Assembly (NCBI GenBank): GCA_965219485.1
Contig: OZ244774.1
Coordinates: 1,116,001 to 1,180,000, forward strand
Origin: UBA8337 sp937907245
GTDB taxonomy: Bacteria > Pseudomonadota > Alphaproteobacteria > RS24
Reading direction: 5' to 3'
Length of the DNA stretch: 64,000 nucleotides
The notes beneath the pieces are model-generated. The model was given only the letters and a program-made list of their open reading frames with translations, was not told where the DNA came from and searched no databases. How positions within the stretch are numbered: the first letter of the stretch is position 1; the number at the start of each line of letters is the position of its first letter. Below, one piece after another: positions 17,623 through 25,935 of the stretch. The position numbers and the translations under genes were made by a program.

Positions 17623-18711
17623 ATGTCCGGCCCCAGCAAAACACCCTTAACATTTGCCCAAGCGGGCGCGACATATGCCCAAGCGGGCGTGGATATTGAG
17701 GCGGGCAATGATTTAGTCAAACGCATTGGACCGCTCGCCAAATCCACCGCGCGCACGGGCGCCGATGTCGACCTTGGCGGCTTCGGCGGTCTGTTTGATT
17801 TAGCGGCTTGCAAGTTCGAAGATCCTGTTTTGGTGGCCGCCAATGATGGCGTCGGCACGAAATTAAAAATCGCCATTGAAGCCAATAAACACGACACCGT
17901 GGGCATTGATTTGGTCGCCATGTGCGTCAATGACCTCATCGTGCAAGGCGCAGAACCGCTGTTCTTCCTCGATTATTTCGCCTCTGGCAAATTAGACGTC
18001 GATGCCGCCACAAATGTGATTGCCGGCATCGCGCAAGGCTGTCGCCAGTCCAATTGCGCGCTTATCGGCGGCGAAACAGCCGAAATGCCTGGCATGTATG
18101 CGGCCGGAGATTATGACCTGGCGGGCTTCTCGGTAGGTGCCGTAGAGCGCACGAAAGTCTTGCCCAAAAAAGACATTACGCAAGGCGACGTGATTTTGGG
18201 TCTCGCCTCCGATGGCTTGCACTCAAACGGATTTTCTTTGGTGCGCCGCTTGGTAGAAGCCGAAGGCCTGGCGTGGGATGCCCCCTCGCCTGCCGATGAC
18301 ACCAAAAGCTTGGCCGAAGATTTGCTGACCCCAACGCGGATTTATGTGCGCTCAGTGCTGGCCGTGTTAAAAGCCAATGCGCCAATAAAAGGCCTCGTGC
18401 ATATTACCGGTGGCGGCTTTCAAGAAAACTTGCCCCGCGTGCTAGACGACCATTTGGCCGCGCATATAGATCTCTCGGCATGGAAATTGCCGCACGTGTT
18501 CCAGTGGCTACAAAAAGCAGGCGCCATTGAAGAAGCCGAACTTTTGCGCACGTTCAACTGCGGCATCGGCATGGCCGTGGTCGTGCCGATGGACGTGGCC
18601 GACGATGTGATGGCTTTGCTGGCCGCGCAAGGCGAGACGGTTTGGCCGATTGGCACCATTACCCAACGCGCGGGCGATGCGGTGACTTTTTCTGGAACCC
18701 TATCTGCATGA
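17623..18711 (+). CDS. purM: Phosphoribosylformylglycinamidine cyclo-ligase
   Basis: Fifth step of de novo purine synthesis, closing FGAM to AIR with ATP. 362 residues. Signatures: the N-terminal AGVDIEAGNDLVKRI, DGVGTKLKIA, GIDLVAMCVNDLIVQGAEPLFFLDYFA, GGETAEMPGMY and the C-terminal GGGFQENLPRVL. GAGGTG lies before the ATG. It shares an ATGA overlap with purN, giving translational coupling. The pair is divergent from DUF2066. Confidence 0.97.
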   Translation: MSGPSKTPLTFAQAGATYAQAGVDIEAGNDLVKRIGPLAKSTARTGADVDLGGFGGLFDLAACKFEDPVLVAANDGVGTKLKIAIEANKHDTVGIDLVAMCVNDLIVQGAEPLFFLDYFASGKLDVDAATNVIAGIAQGCRQSNCALIGGETAEMPGMYAAGDYDLAGFSVGAVERTKVLPKKDITQGDVILGLASDGLHSNGFSLVRRLVEAEGLAWDAPSPADDTKSLAEDLLTPTRIYVRSVLAVLKANAPIKGLVHITGGGFQENLPRVLDDHLAAHIDLSAWKLPHVFQWLQKAGAIEEAELLRTFNCGIGMAVVVPMDVADDVMALLAAQGETVWPIGTITQRAGDAVTFSGTLSA

Positions 18712-19301
18712 AACAACAGCCGACCAAAGTCGCGGTTCTTTTCTCCGGTCGGGGCAGCAATTTAAAAACCCTTGCCGAACATATGGCGCAACCACAGGTG
18801 CCTGCCGAATTGGCTTTGGCGCTGAGCAATCGCCCCAAAGCAGGCGGGCTAGACTATTGCGCCAGCCAAGGCATTGCCCATCAAGCCATCGACCACAAGC
18901 TTTTTGAGACGCGCGAAAGTTTCGACGCGGAACTAGATGCCGCTTTGCGTGGCGCCGGAATTGAGCTGATTTGCTGCGCCGGTTTTATGCGGCTATTGAG
19001 CCCTGGCTTTGTCGAGGCTTGGCGCGACCGGATTATCAATATTCATCCCTCGCTTTTGCCCAAATATAAAGGCCTCCACACCCATGCCCGCGCCTTAGAA
19101 GCTGGCGATAGCGTGCATGGTTGCAGCGTCCATTACATGCGCCCCGAAATGGATGAAGGGCCTGTGATCGTGCAAAAACAAGTGCCGGTTTTACCCGAAG
19201 ATACGCCAGACACATTGGCCGAGCGGGTTTTGCAGCAAGAACATATCGCCTATCCAGAGGCTTTGGATGCGGTGCTCAAAAAAATGGCGAGCCCAGCCTA
19301 A
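18708..19301 (+). CDS. purN: Phosphoribosylglycinamide formyltransferase
   Basis: Third step of purine synthesis: transfers formyl from 10-formyl-THF to GAR. 197 residues from the ATG that overlaps the purM stop. Motifs: VLFSGRGSNLKTL for phosphate binding, GFMRLLSPGFVEAW, the catalytic NIHPSLLPKYKGLHTH (Asn and His), and the HYMRPEMDEGPVIVQ segment with catalytic Asp. The last codons overlap a hairpin that serves the convergent ndk. Confidence 0.97.
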   Translation: MKQQPTKVAVLFSGRGSNLKTLAEHMAQPQVPAELALALSNRPKAGGLDYCASQGIAHQAIDHKLFETRESFDAELDAALRGAGIELICCAGFMRLLSPGFVEAWRDRIINIHPSLLPKYKGLHTHARALEAGDSVHGCSVHYMRPEMDEGPVIVQKQVPVLPEDTPDTLAERVLQQEHIAYPEALDAVLKKMASPA

Positions 19302-19315
19302 ACTGTCTCGCCATT
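19278..19315 (-). terminator. Intrinsic terminator of ndk, embedded in the purN 3' end
   Basis: Perfect 9-bp inverted repeat AATGGCGAG (19283-19291) and CTCGCCATT (19307-19315) with a 15-base loop. On the minus strand the stem runs into seven or more T residues (A-run at 19278-19284 on the plus strand), the form of a Rho-independent terminator for ndk. The stem covers the final codons of purN. Confidence 0.75.
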
Positions 19316-19338
19316 CTCAAAATCATTTCAGTTTGGAA

Positions 19339-19761
19339 TTAACCAACCAGCTCATCATCCGCGAAGAAGAATTTAATCTCTTCGGCTGCGGTTTCCGGCG
19401 CGTCTGAACCGTGTACGGAATTGGCATCGATGCTTTCCGCGAAATCTTTACGGATGGTGCCTGCATCGGCTTCGGCTGGGTTGGTGGCGCCCATAATCTC
19501 GCGGTTTTTCGCGATGGCGTTTTCGCCTTCCAGCACTTGTACGACCACAGGGCCAGAAATCATGAAATCTACCAAGTCATTGTAGAACGGGCGTTCTTTG
19601 TGGACGCCGTAAAACTCGCCAGCTTGATCACGGGTCATGTGAATACGCTTGGAAGCAACAATGCGCAGGCCATTGCTCTCGAACCGGTCAATAATTTTAC
19701 CAGTCAGATTGCGTTTGGTGGCATCGGGTTTGATAATCGAAAAAGTGCGCTCAAGAGCCAT
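19339..19761 (-). CDS. ndk: Nucleoside diphosphate kinase
   Basis: Exchanges gamma-phosphates between nucleoside di- and triphosphates. 140 residues, standard length. Signatures: ERTFSIIKPDATKRN at the start and the active-site NSVHGSDAPETAAEEI with the phosphorylated His about residue 117. A strong intrinsic terminator lies 24 bp beyond its stop. It is convergent with purN and upstream of holC on the same strand. Confidence 0.98.
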   Translation of the reverse strand: MALERTFSIIKPDATKRNLTGKIIDRFESNGLRIVASKRIHMTRDQAGEFYGVHKERPFYNDLVDFMISGPVVVQVLEGENAIAKNREIMGATNPAEADAGTIRKDFAESIDANSVHGSDAPETAAEEIKFFFADDELVG

Positions 19762-19861
19762 GAGTAAATCCTCAAATAGGTTAAATCAGAATTAAAATTG
19801 AGTTCAATTGACCGCTTTATAGGCGAGCTTTAAGCCCAGCGCAAGCAATGGAAAAGAGCGC

Positions 19862-20323
19862 CTAGGCCTTTTGTTCCCACTTGCCGTCTTCGCTCTGCTG
19901 CCAATAGGTCAGCTGATGCGCACTGTCTTTCAAACCCGCCCATTGCTGGCGGGCGTGGGCAAGGCTCTCGTCGTCGCGGCCATCGAATAAAAACACGCAG
20001 CGCTCGAAACTCTCCAGCTCCGGGCGCGAGGCCCCCTCGACGAGAAATAAAACATTGGCCGCATTGGGTGTCTCTGCTTCGTCGGTTAGCCATATGGGTT
20101 GTTCGGCGGCATTATTCGCGAAGCGCGCATCACCTTTGGCGGCATGGGGCAAAAACGCCTCATCGCGATAGGTCCACAAATGCGCATCCAGAGTTGCCAG
20201 CCGCGCCTCAGAGGTCACTTGAACGACGGCCTTCCAGCCGCGCTCAAGCGTTTTCTCCAAAAGAGCTGGCAAAACCTGTTCTAGGGTCTGGCGCTCCAGA
20301 TGATAGAACAGTAGCTCACTCAT
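19862..20323 (-). CDS. holC: DNA polymerase III subunit chi
   Basis: Clamp-loader accessory subunit that links the holoenzyme to single-strand binding protein. 153 residues from the ATG at 20323, chosen because it shares one base with the pepA stop (TAATG); a longer reading has no support. It contains the family start ELLFYHLERQTLEQVLPALLEK, DAHLWTYRDEAFLPHA and PIWLTDE. The pepA-holC pairing is conserved across proteobacteria. Confidence 0.93.
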   Translation of the reverse strand: MSELLFYHLERQTLEQVLPALLEKTLERGWKAVVQVTSEARLATLDAHLWTYRDEAFLPHAAKGDARFANNAAEQPIWLTDEAETPNAANVLFLVEGASRPELESFERCVFLFDGRDDESLAHARQQWAGLKDSAHQLTYWQQSEDGKWEQKA

Positions 20324-21807
20324 TATTCGTAATGCGCTTTCACCAGACGGTCGAGCAAGCGCACGCCGTAACCAGAGGCCCAAGTGCGGCTGATGGAAGA
20401 TTTAGGCGAGCCCATGGCCGTGCCCGCAATATCCAAATGCACCCATGGCACATCATTGGTGAAACGTTGCAAGAATTGCGCCGCCGTGGAGGAGCCCGCA
20501 TAACGACCACCAATGTTTTTCATATCGGCGTTCGGCGTGTTGATCATTTTATCGAACGTATCGTTCATCGGCATGCGCCAGACTTTCTCGCCCTCTGCAT
20601 TGCCAATGGCGGTTAATTGCTCCGACAATTTATCATCGTTCGAAAACAGCCCCGCATAATCTTGCCCCAAGGCCACCATAATGGCTCCGGTTAGCGTGGC
20701 GAGGTCGATCATGAATTTCGGCTTGAAACGTTTTTGCGTATACCAAAGCGCATCGGCCAAGACCAAACGCCCTTCCGCATCGGTGTTCAAAACTTCGATG
20801 GTTTGGCCCGACATAGAGGTAACAATATCGCCTGGGCGTTGCGCGTCACCGTCTGGCATATTTTCTACCAGACCCAAAATGCCAACCGCATTTACTTTCG
20901 CTTTACGCGCTGCCAAAGCGTGCATCAGGCCGGTCACGGCTGCGGCGCCGCCCATGTCGCCTTTCATGTCTTCCATGCCGCCCGCAGGCTTAATGGAAAT
21001 CCCGCCGGTATCAAAGCACACACCCTTGCCAACAAAGGCAACGGGCTGTTTGGTTTTTGCCGCGCCATTCCATTGCATCACCACCATTTGGCTCGGTTGG
21101 CGACTGCCTTGCCCGACCCCCAAAAGCGAGCCCATGCCCAGCTTTTTCATTTGCGCTTCGCTCAATACTTCCACTTTCACGCCGAGCTTGGTAAGCGCTT
21201 TGGCGCGTTTGGCAAATTCTGGCGGGGTGAGAATATTGGCCGGTTCATTGACCAAATCACGCGCCAAAATTGTGCCTTCGGCCACGGCTTTTAATTCGGT
21301 AAAGCTTTTCTTGGCCGCCGCCATAGCTTTCGTGGCCACCACAAATTTAGACGGGCCGCCTTTGGTTTTGCCTTTGGTCTTATATTTCTCGAACTTGTAA
21401 TCGCGCAGCATAGCGCCGGTTGCGGCACGCGCGGCGATATCTGCATCGCTAACTTCTTTATTGCCCGCAGGGTCTAGCATCAGCGTAATAACGCCATCGG
21501 CTTTTTCGACTGTGCCAAGTGCCGTGCCGCCCATTTTCTCGGCATCGGCAGCGGTCAGCTTTTTTGCATCGCCCAGCCCCAAAACCACAATCCGGTCGAG
21601 TGTGGTTTTGGCAGGTGCCAAAAGCGCAAACATGGCGCCCGCTTTGCCGGTGAATTTTTTTATTTTAATGGCGCGGGTAATCGCGCCGCCGGTTGTTTTA
21701 TCCAGCGCCTTGCCCAAGCTAGACAGCTTGCCGCCTTCGGTGGCGGTAAGGATGACAGAGCCTTTTGTTGGCAGAGTGTCTTTCGTGAACGAAATAGATA
21801 GAGGCAT
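20323..21807 (-). CDS. pepA: Leucyl aminopeptidase (M17)
   Basis: Cytosolic two-metal aminopeptidase, 494 residues. The ATG at 21807 is preceded by TTGGAGAAAAC and begins the conserved MPLSISF; the in-frame extension upstream is not protein-like. Metal and active-site motifs are present: VGKGVCFDTGGISIKP, MKGDMGGAA, and NTDAEGRLVLADAL. It is followed by holC through a TAATG overlap. It is divergent from surA, whereas in many relatives lptF/lptG/lptD lie in between. Confidence 0.96.
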   Translation of the reverse strand: MPLSISFTKDTLPTKGSVILTATEGGKLSSLGKALDKTTGGAITRAIKIKKFTGKAGAMFALLAPAKTTLDRIVVLGLGDAKKLTAADAEKMGGTALGTVEKADGVITLMLDPAGNKEVSDADIAARAATGAMLRDYKFEKYKTKGKTKGGPSKFVVATKAMAAAKKSFTELKAVAEGTILARDLVNEPANILTPPEFAKRAKALTKLGVKVEVLSEAQMKKLGMGSLLGVGQGSRQPSQMVVMQWNGAAKTKQPVAFVGKGVCFDTGGISIKPAGGMEDMKGDMGGAAAVTGLMHALAARKAKVNAVGILGLVENMPDGDAQRPGDIVTSMSGQTIEVLNTDAEGRLVLADALWYTQKRFKPKFMIDLATLTGAIMVALGQDYAGLFSNDDKLSEQLTAIGNAEGEKVWRMPMNDTFDKMINTPNADMKNIGGRYAGSSTAAQFLQRFTNDVPWVHLDIAGTAMGSPKSSISRTWASGYGVRLLDRLVKAHYE

Positions 21808-21994
21808 AGTTTTCTCCAATAAAGTGAGCGAGAGGATAAGATAAGTGTTGGCTCGACGAGGCGCCCAAAGTGCGGGCTTGAAATCGCTTATGAATGCCAA
21901 CATTATGGCGTAAATTACTAGTCGTCCAGCGCCATTTAGGGTAACACTGGTGCCTATACATATGGCGCATTCGCGTCTCAAAACGAGTCTAGAA

Positions 21995-23266
21995 ATGAAA
22001 ACTTTTGTGAGCCTTTTGCCGAAACGCCAAATTATTGGCCTGACCGTAGCTTTATCCTTGGGCTTTTTAATAAGTCCTCTCGCCTCCAGCGCACAAGCGA
22101 CACAGTCGCGCGACGTGGAGGGCATTGCCGCCATCGTTAATGATCAAGTCATCTCGCTATTTGATGTCGACCAACGCGTCGATTTGTTTTTTGCGACTTC
22201 CGGCATTGCCAAGTCGCCCGAAATGACCGAGCGGATGCGGTCCCAAGTTCTTCGCTCTCTGGTCGATGAGAAACTGCAATTGCAAGAAGCCAAACGGGTC
22301 GATATATCCATCCCAAATAAAGATGTCGAAAATCGCATGAAGACTCTCGCCACCGAAGGCAAGATGACCCTCGACGGCATTAAAGAATTCTTATCAGAGA
22401 AAAATATCGAGACCGGCTCGCTCGAACAACAATTGCGCGCCGAACTGGCTTGGAACCAATTCGTTCGCCGCAGTTTTGGCGGTCGTGTGAAAGTTGGCGA
22501 TCAAGAGATTGAAGAGCAATATAACAAGGCGGTCCGCGCGGTAAATCAAACGCGGTTTTTGGTCAGCGAAATTCTGCTCAATCTGGATAATTTTTCGAAC
22601 GAACAACAAGTCGCCCAACTGTCCGGCGAGATTGTTAAACAACTGCAATCTGGCGTCGATTTTGGAGCCGTGGCGCGTCAGTTCTCCATCGCGCCTACCG
22701 CCGCGCGTGGCGGGCAATTGGGCTGGGTTACCGCCGATCAATTAGATAAACGCCTCGCGGGCGTGGTTCGAAAAATGAAGCCAGGCCAAGTGTCATCGCC
22801 CATACCCACCAATGCAGGCCTCTATATCATCGCGCTTGCCGATAAACGCGCGGGCGGCAATGACCCGAGCAAAAACCAGTTCGATGTCTTGAGCCTGACT
22901 TTTGAGAAAGACACGAAGGCTGGCAAGATAGATAAATTCGCCGCTGATTTTAAAACCTGCCGTCGCGCCCAAAAAAGTGCCAAGAAAGCCAATGCCGTGG
23001 CCAAGCGCACGGGCTTGCGTGAATTGCGCCAACTGCCCCGCCAAATGGCAAATGCGGTTGGTGAGCTAGAGGCGGGTAGTTTGACCAATCCCATAAGCAC
23101 AGCCCAAGGCATAGAGCTTTATGCCGTTTGCGACCGTAAAGACGATCTCGGCATTGAAATCTCGCGCGACCAAATATCCGATAATATTTTCTCGCAACGT
23201 GTCGCGATGATGGCCCGACGGCATTTGCGCGACTTGCGACGCGATGCTGTTGTTGAATATCGTTAA
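21995..23266 (+). CDS. surA: SurA-like periplasmic peptidyl-prolyl isomerase
   Basis: Chaperone for outer-membrane proteins. 423 residues from the ATG at 21995, which gives a normal signal peptide (hydrophobic core about residues 10-25, cleavage after Ser-Ala-Gln-Ala). Upstream GTG and ATG codons (21950, 21962) would lengthen the n-region and cannot be excluded. The N-terminal SurA domain begins with IAAIVNDQVISLFDVDQRV; a PpiC rotamase domain lies around residues 175-285 (VSEILLNL to GLYIIALADKR). rsmA follows after 15 bp without the usual intervening pdxA. Confidence 0.93.
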   Translation: MKTFVSLLPKRQIIGLTVALSLGFLISPLASSAQATQSRDVEGIAAIVNDQVISLFDVDQRVDLFFATSGIAKSPEMTERMRSQVLRSLVDEKLQLQEAKRVDISIPNKDVENRMKTLATEGKMTLDGIKEFLSEKNIETGSLEQQLRAELAWNQFVRRSFGGRVKVGDQEIEEQYNKAVRAVNQTRFLVSEILLNLDNFSNEQQVAQLSGEIVKQLQSGVDFGAVARQFSIAPTAARGGQLGWVTADQLDKRLAGVVRKMKPGQVSSPIPTNAGLYIIALADKRAGGNDPSKNQFDVLSLTFEKDTKAGKIDKFAADFKTCRRAQKSAKKANAVAKRTGLRELRQLPRQMANAVGELEAGSLTNPISTAQGIELYAVCDRKDDLGIEISRDQISDNIFSQRVAMMARRHLRDLRRDAVVEYR

Positions 23267-23281
23267 AGACGCGCATCGCTC

Positions 23282-24148
23282 ATGACCCCGCCCAACCTCT
23301 CCGACCCACTACCCCCGCTGCGAGAGGTCATCCAAGCGCATGGCCTTCGTGCTGATAAAAAGTTCGGCCAGAATTTTATTCTAGACCTCAATCTCACGCG
23401 CCGCATTGCCCGTGAGGCGGGAGATTTGACCCAATGTGACGTCATCGAAGTTGGCCCCGGCCCTGGCGGGCTTACGCGCGGCCTATTGATGGAGGGCGCG
23501 GCCCATGTGCATGTCATCGAAGCCGATGAGCGATTTTTGCCTGCACTAAAAGAAATTCAAGCCGCCTATCCCAATCGCCTGTCTATTCATTTGGGCGACG
23601 CGCTGAAAATAACCCCGGAAAGCCTGACACAAGCGCCTTATCGCATCGTCTCTAACCTGCCGTATAATGTGGCCACGCCCCTGCTTACGGGGTGGCTCGA
23701 TGCTGGCTGGCGAGATGGGGTCTGGGCGCCGCAGTTTTTATCGATGACCCTGATGTTTCAAAAAGAAGTGGCGCAACGCATTACCGCTTTGGCTGGCGAA
23801 AAGCATTATGGCCGTTTGGGCGTCTTAGCCGGATGGCTGAGCGAGGCGCGCATTGCTTTTGATGTCGACCGGCAAGTATTTGTGCCACCGCCCAAAGTGA
23901 CATCCGCCATTGTTGATTTGCGCCCGCGTGCCAAGCCTCTGGCTGAGGCCAATGCGGAGAGCTTGAGCAAGCTGACAGCTGCGGCATTTGGCCAACGTCG
24001 GAAAATGTTGCGCGCCAGTTTGAAACAGATAAGCTCTGACCCACAAGCTCTCTTGGCCGCCGCCGGCATTGCCGAAACCACGCGGGCAGAACAGCTAACC
24101 ATTGACCAATTCTGCGCTCTGGCTAATCTATGGAAACCAAGCGCATAA
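23282..24148 (+). CDS. rsmA: 16S rRNA dimethyladenosine transferase
   Basis: Dimethylates A1518 and A1519 (E. coli numbering) in helix 45 of 16S rRNA. 288 residues. Motifs: KKFGQNFILD, the SAM-binding VIEVGPGPGGLTRGLL, and the catalytic SNLPYNVATPLL. The C-terminal region has FGQRRKMLRASLK, typical of the family. It lies 15 bp after surA. Confidence 0.96.
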   Translation: MTPPNLSDPLPPLREVIQAHGLRADKKFGQNFILDLNLTRRIAREAGDLTQCDVIEVGPGPGGLTRGLLMEGAAHVHVIEADERFLPALKEIQAAYPNRLSIHLGDALKITPESLTQAPYRIVSNLPYNVATPLLTGWLDAGWRDGVWAPQFLSMTLMFQKEVAQRITALAGEKHYGRLGVLAGWLSEARIAFDVDRQVFVPPPKVTSAIVDLRPRAKPLAEANAESLSKLTAAAFGQRRKMLRASLKQISSDPQALLAAAGIAETTRAEQLTIDQFCALANLWKPSA

Positions 24149-24181
24149 CGACACGTAAAACCAACCCTCGGGAGAGACCTC

Positions 24182-25231
24182 ATGAAAAGCCAAGCCATTA
24201 CCGAATACGGAGCCGCCCTATCGCCCGTTGAAGCCGATACCCCAACGCCAAGCGGCCAAGAGGTTCTCATTGAAATCACCCATTGCGGCGTTTGCCATTC
24301 GGATGTGCATTTCCATGATGGCCATTTTGATATGGGGGGTGGCGAAAAACTAGATGTTCGCGGCGCCCGCCAAACTCCGTTTACCCTTGGTCATGAAATC
24401 GAAGGCATCGTCAGCGCCATTGGCCCCGATGTGAAAGATGTAAAAGTTGGCACCCGCAAAGTGATTTACCCGTGGATTGGCTGTGGCGAATGCCATGAGT
24501 GCGACCATGGCCGCGAGCATTTGTGCAATGGCCGCGCGCTTGGTGTTAACCTGCCCGGCGGTTTCTCGACCCATTGCTTGGTACCGCATGAGCGCTATTG
24601 CTTAGATGCCGAAGGTATCGCCGAAGGCCTAGCCAGCACCTATATGTGCTCCGGCATCACCGCCTATTCGGCCCTGAAATATCTCGACACTGGCGACAAA
24701 GGCGAGCCTGCGCTCATCGTTGGCTTGGGCGGCGTGGGCATGATGGCCTTGCAGTTTGCCTTGGAAATGTATGATGAAACGCCTCTGGTAGCTGATTTAG
24801 ATGAGAACAAATTGCAAGCCGCTATGGGCGCTGGCGCCCGAGCTGCTTATAATCCAAAAGATCCGGCAGCTCTGAAGCAACTCCTCGCAGACACCAATGG
24901 CGGCGTTGCGGGTGCAGCTGATTTTGTGGGTGCAGAGGGATCGTTGAAATTTGCCACTGGCGCCATTCGGCGCGGCGGCGGGGTGAAAATTGTCGGCCTG
25001 TTTGGCGGCGCTTTCTCGCAGCCCATTCCTTATTTCCCATTCCGCGCCATGTCTATTGGCGGTTCCATGACAGGCTCTTTGGCCGATACCATCGAGATGT
25101 TGGAAATTGTTAAAGCGGGCAAAATCAATCCCATTCCCGTGGAGACACGAGACATGAGTGCGGCCAGCGAAACGCTCGATGATTTGCGCGAAGGCAACAT
25201 CATCGGCCGAGTGGTGCTGGAAAACCGGTAA
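24182..25231 (+). CDS. Zinc-dependent alcohol dehydrogenase (MDR family)
   Basis: 349-residue medium-chain dehydrogenase. Catalytic zinc ligands are expected in HCGVCHSDVHFHDGH (Cys) and GHEIEG (His-Glu). The structural zinc site is the four-cysteine motif CGECHECDHGREHLC with one position substituted or shifted: Cys-x2-Cys-x2-Cys-x7-Cys is readable at about residues 101-115. Rossmann motif VGLGGVGMMALQ. Substrate unknown. A GGGAGAG site precedes the ATG. It is placed between rsmA and gmk, a spot not usually occupied by a dehydrogenase, and ends in a strong hairpin. Confidence 0.88.
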   Translation: MKSQAITEYGAALSPVEADTPTPSGQEVLIEITHCGVCHSDVHFHDGHFDMGGGEKLDVRGARQTPFTLGHEIEGIVSAIGPDVKDVKVGTRKVIYPWIGCGECHECDHGREHLCNGRALGVNLPGGFSTHCLVPHERYCLDAEGIAEGLASTYMCSGITAYSALKYLDTGDKGEPALIVGLGGVGMMALQFALEMYDETPLVADLDENKLQAAMGAGARAAYNPKDPAALKQLLADTNGGVAGAADFVGAEGSLKFATGAIRRGGGVKIVGLFGGAFSQPIPYFPFRAMSIGGSMTGSLADTIEMLEIVKAGKINPIPVETRDMSAASETLDDLREGNIIGRVVLENR

Positions 25232-25243
25232 GTCGAAACATTC

Positions 25244-25274
25244 CTGCGAGGCGCTTTTATAAAGTGTCTCGCAG
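25244..25274 (+). terminator. Long hairpin between convergent adh and gmk
   Basis: As plus-strand RNA, CTGCGAGGCGCTTT pairs continuously with AAAGTGTCTCGCAG: 14 pairs including two G-U, around a 3-base TAT loop. It starts 13 bp after the dehydrogenase stop and spans the gmk stop codon. There is no clear U-tract, so it could be a transcript 3' end, a processing or stability element. Pairing is worse on the minus strand (two mismatches). Confidence 0.45.
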
Positions 25275-25892
25275 AGCTTTCACAAAGTCTGATAAATCTG
25301 TTTGGCGCGCGCGCTTTGAGCGCTCAGCCATCAAAATAGCCTGTAATTGCACCCGCGCTTGCTCGGCATCTTCATTGACAATGACATAATCATATTCTGG
25401 ATAATGGCTAATCTCGTCAGATGCCTTCGACATACGAGCGGCCACAACTTCAGCGCTATCTTGTGCGCGCGTGTTCAGGCGTTTTTCCAGCTCGGCAGCC
25501 GACGGCGGTAGAATAAACACTTTGACCAAATCATCGGCCGCAGCTTCTTGCAATTGTTGTGTGCCCTGCCAATCGATATCAAATAAAATATCGTGCCCTT
25601 GGCCCAGCGTGTCTTCTACGGGCGCGCGTGGCGTACCGTAATAATTATCAAATACTTTGGCATGCTCTAGCAATTCGCCGCGATTGCGCATTTCGCCAAA
25701 GGCTTGCGTATCCACGAAATGATAATCTTGGCCGTCTATCTCGCCGGGTCGCGCTTGGCGCGTGGTCACGGAAACGGACATGGAAATATGGCTATCTGCC
25801 GCCAACAGGCTGCGCGCCAAAGTGGTTTTTCCCGCACCCGAGGGGGACGATAAAACCAGCATAAGGCCGCGACGGTGGATGGCATCAGACAT
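25257..25892 (-). CDS. gmk: Guanylate kinase
   Basis: Phosphorylates GMP to GDP, following on from the guaA/guaB route elsewhere in the window. 211 residues. P-loop SSPSGAGKTTLARSLL at about residues 15-30, GMP-binding SVTTRQARPGEIDGQDYHFV, then DIDWQGTQQL. It lies 43 bp downstream of mltG on the minus strand. The yicC gene usually next to gmk/mltG is missing. Confidence 0.97.
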   Translation of the reverse strand: MSDAIHRRGLMLVLSSPSGAGKTTLARSLLAADSHISMSVSVTTRQARPGEIDGQDYHFVDTQAFGEMRNRGELLEHAKVFDNYYGTPRAPVEDTLGQGHDILFDIDWQGTQQLQEAAADDLVKVFILPPSAAELEKRLNTRAQDSAEVVAARMSKASDEISHYPEYDYVIVNEDAEQARVQLQAILMAERSKRARQTDLSDFVKALRDTL

Positions 25893-25935
25893 GAGCAGCT
25901 CCTCGAATCAACTTTTGAACTCTCACTATAGAGGA

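Noticed and set aside
20734..21400. Long open frames antisense to pepA
   Set aside because: No coding character or start signal; explained by codon bias of pepA on the other strand.
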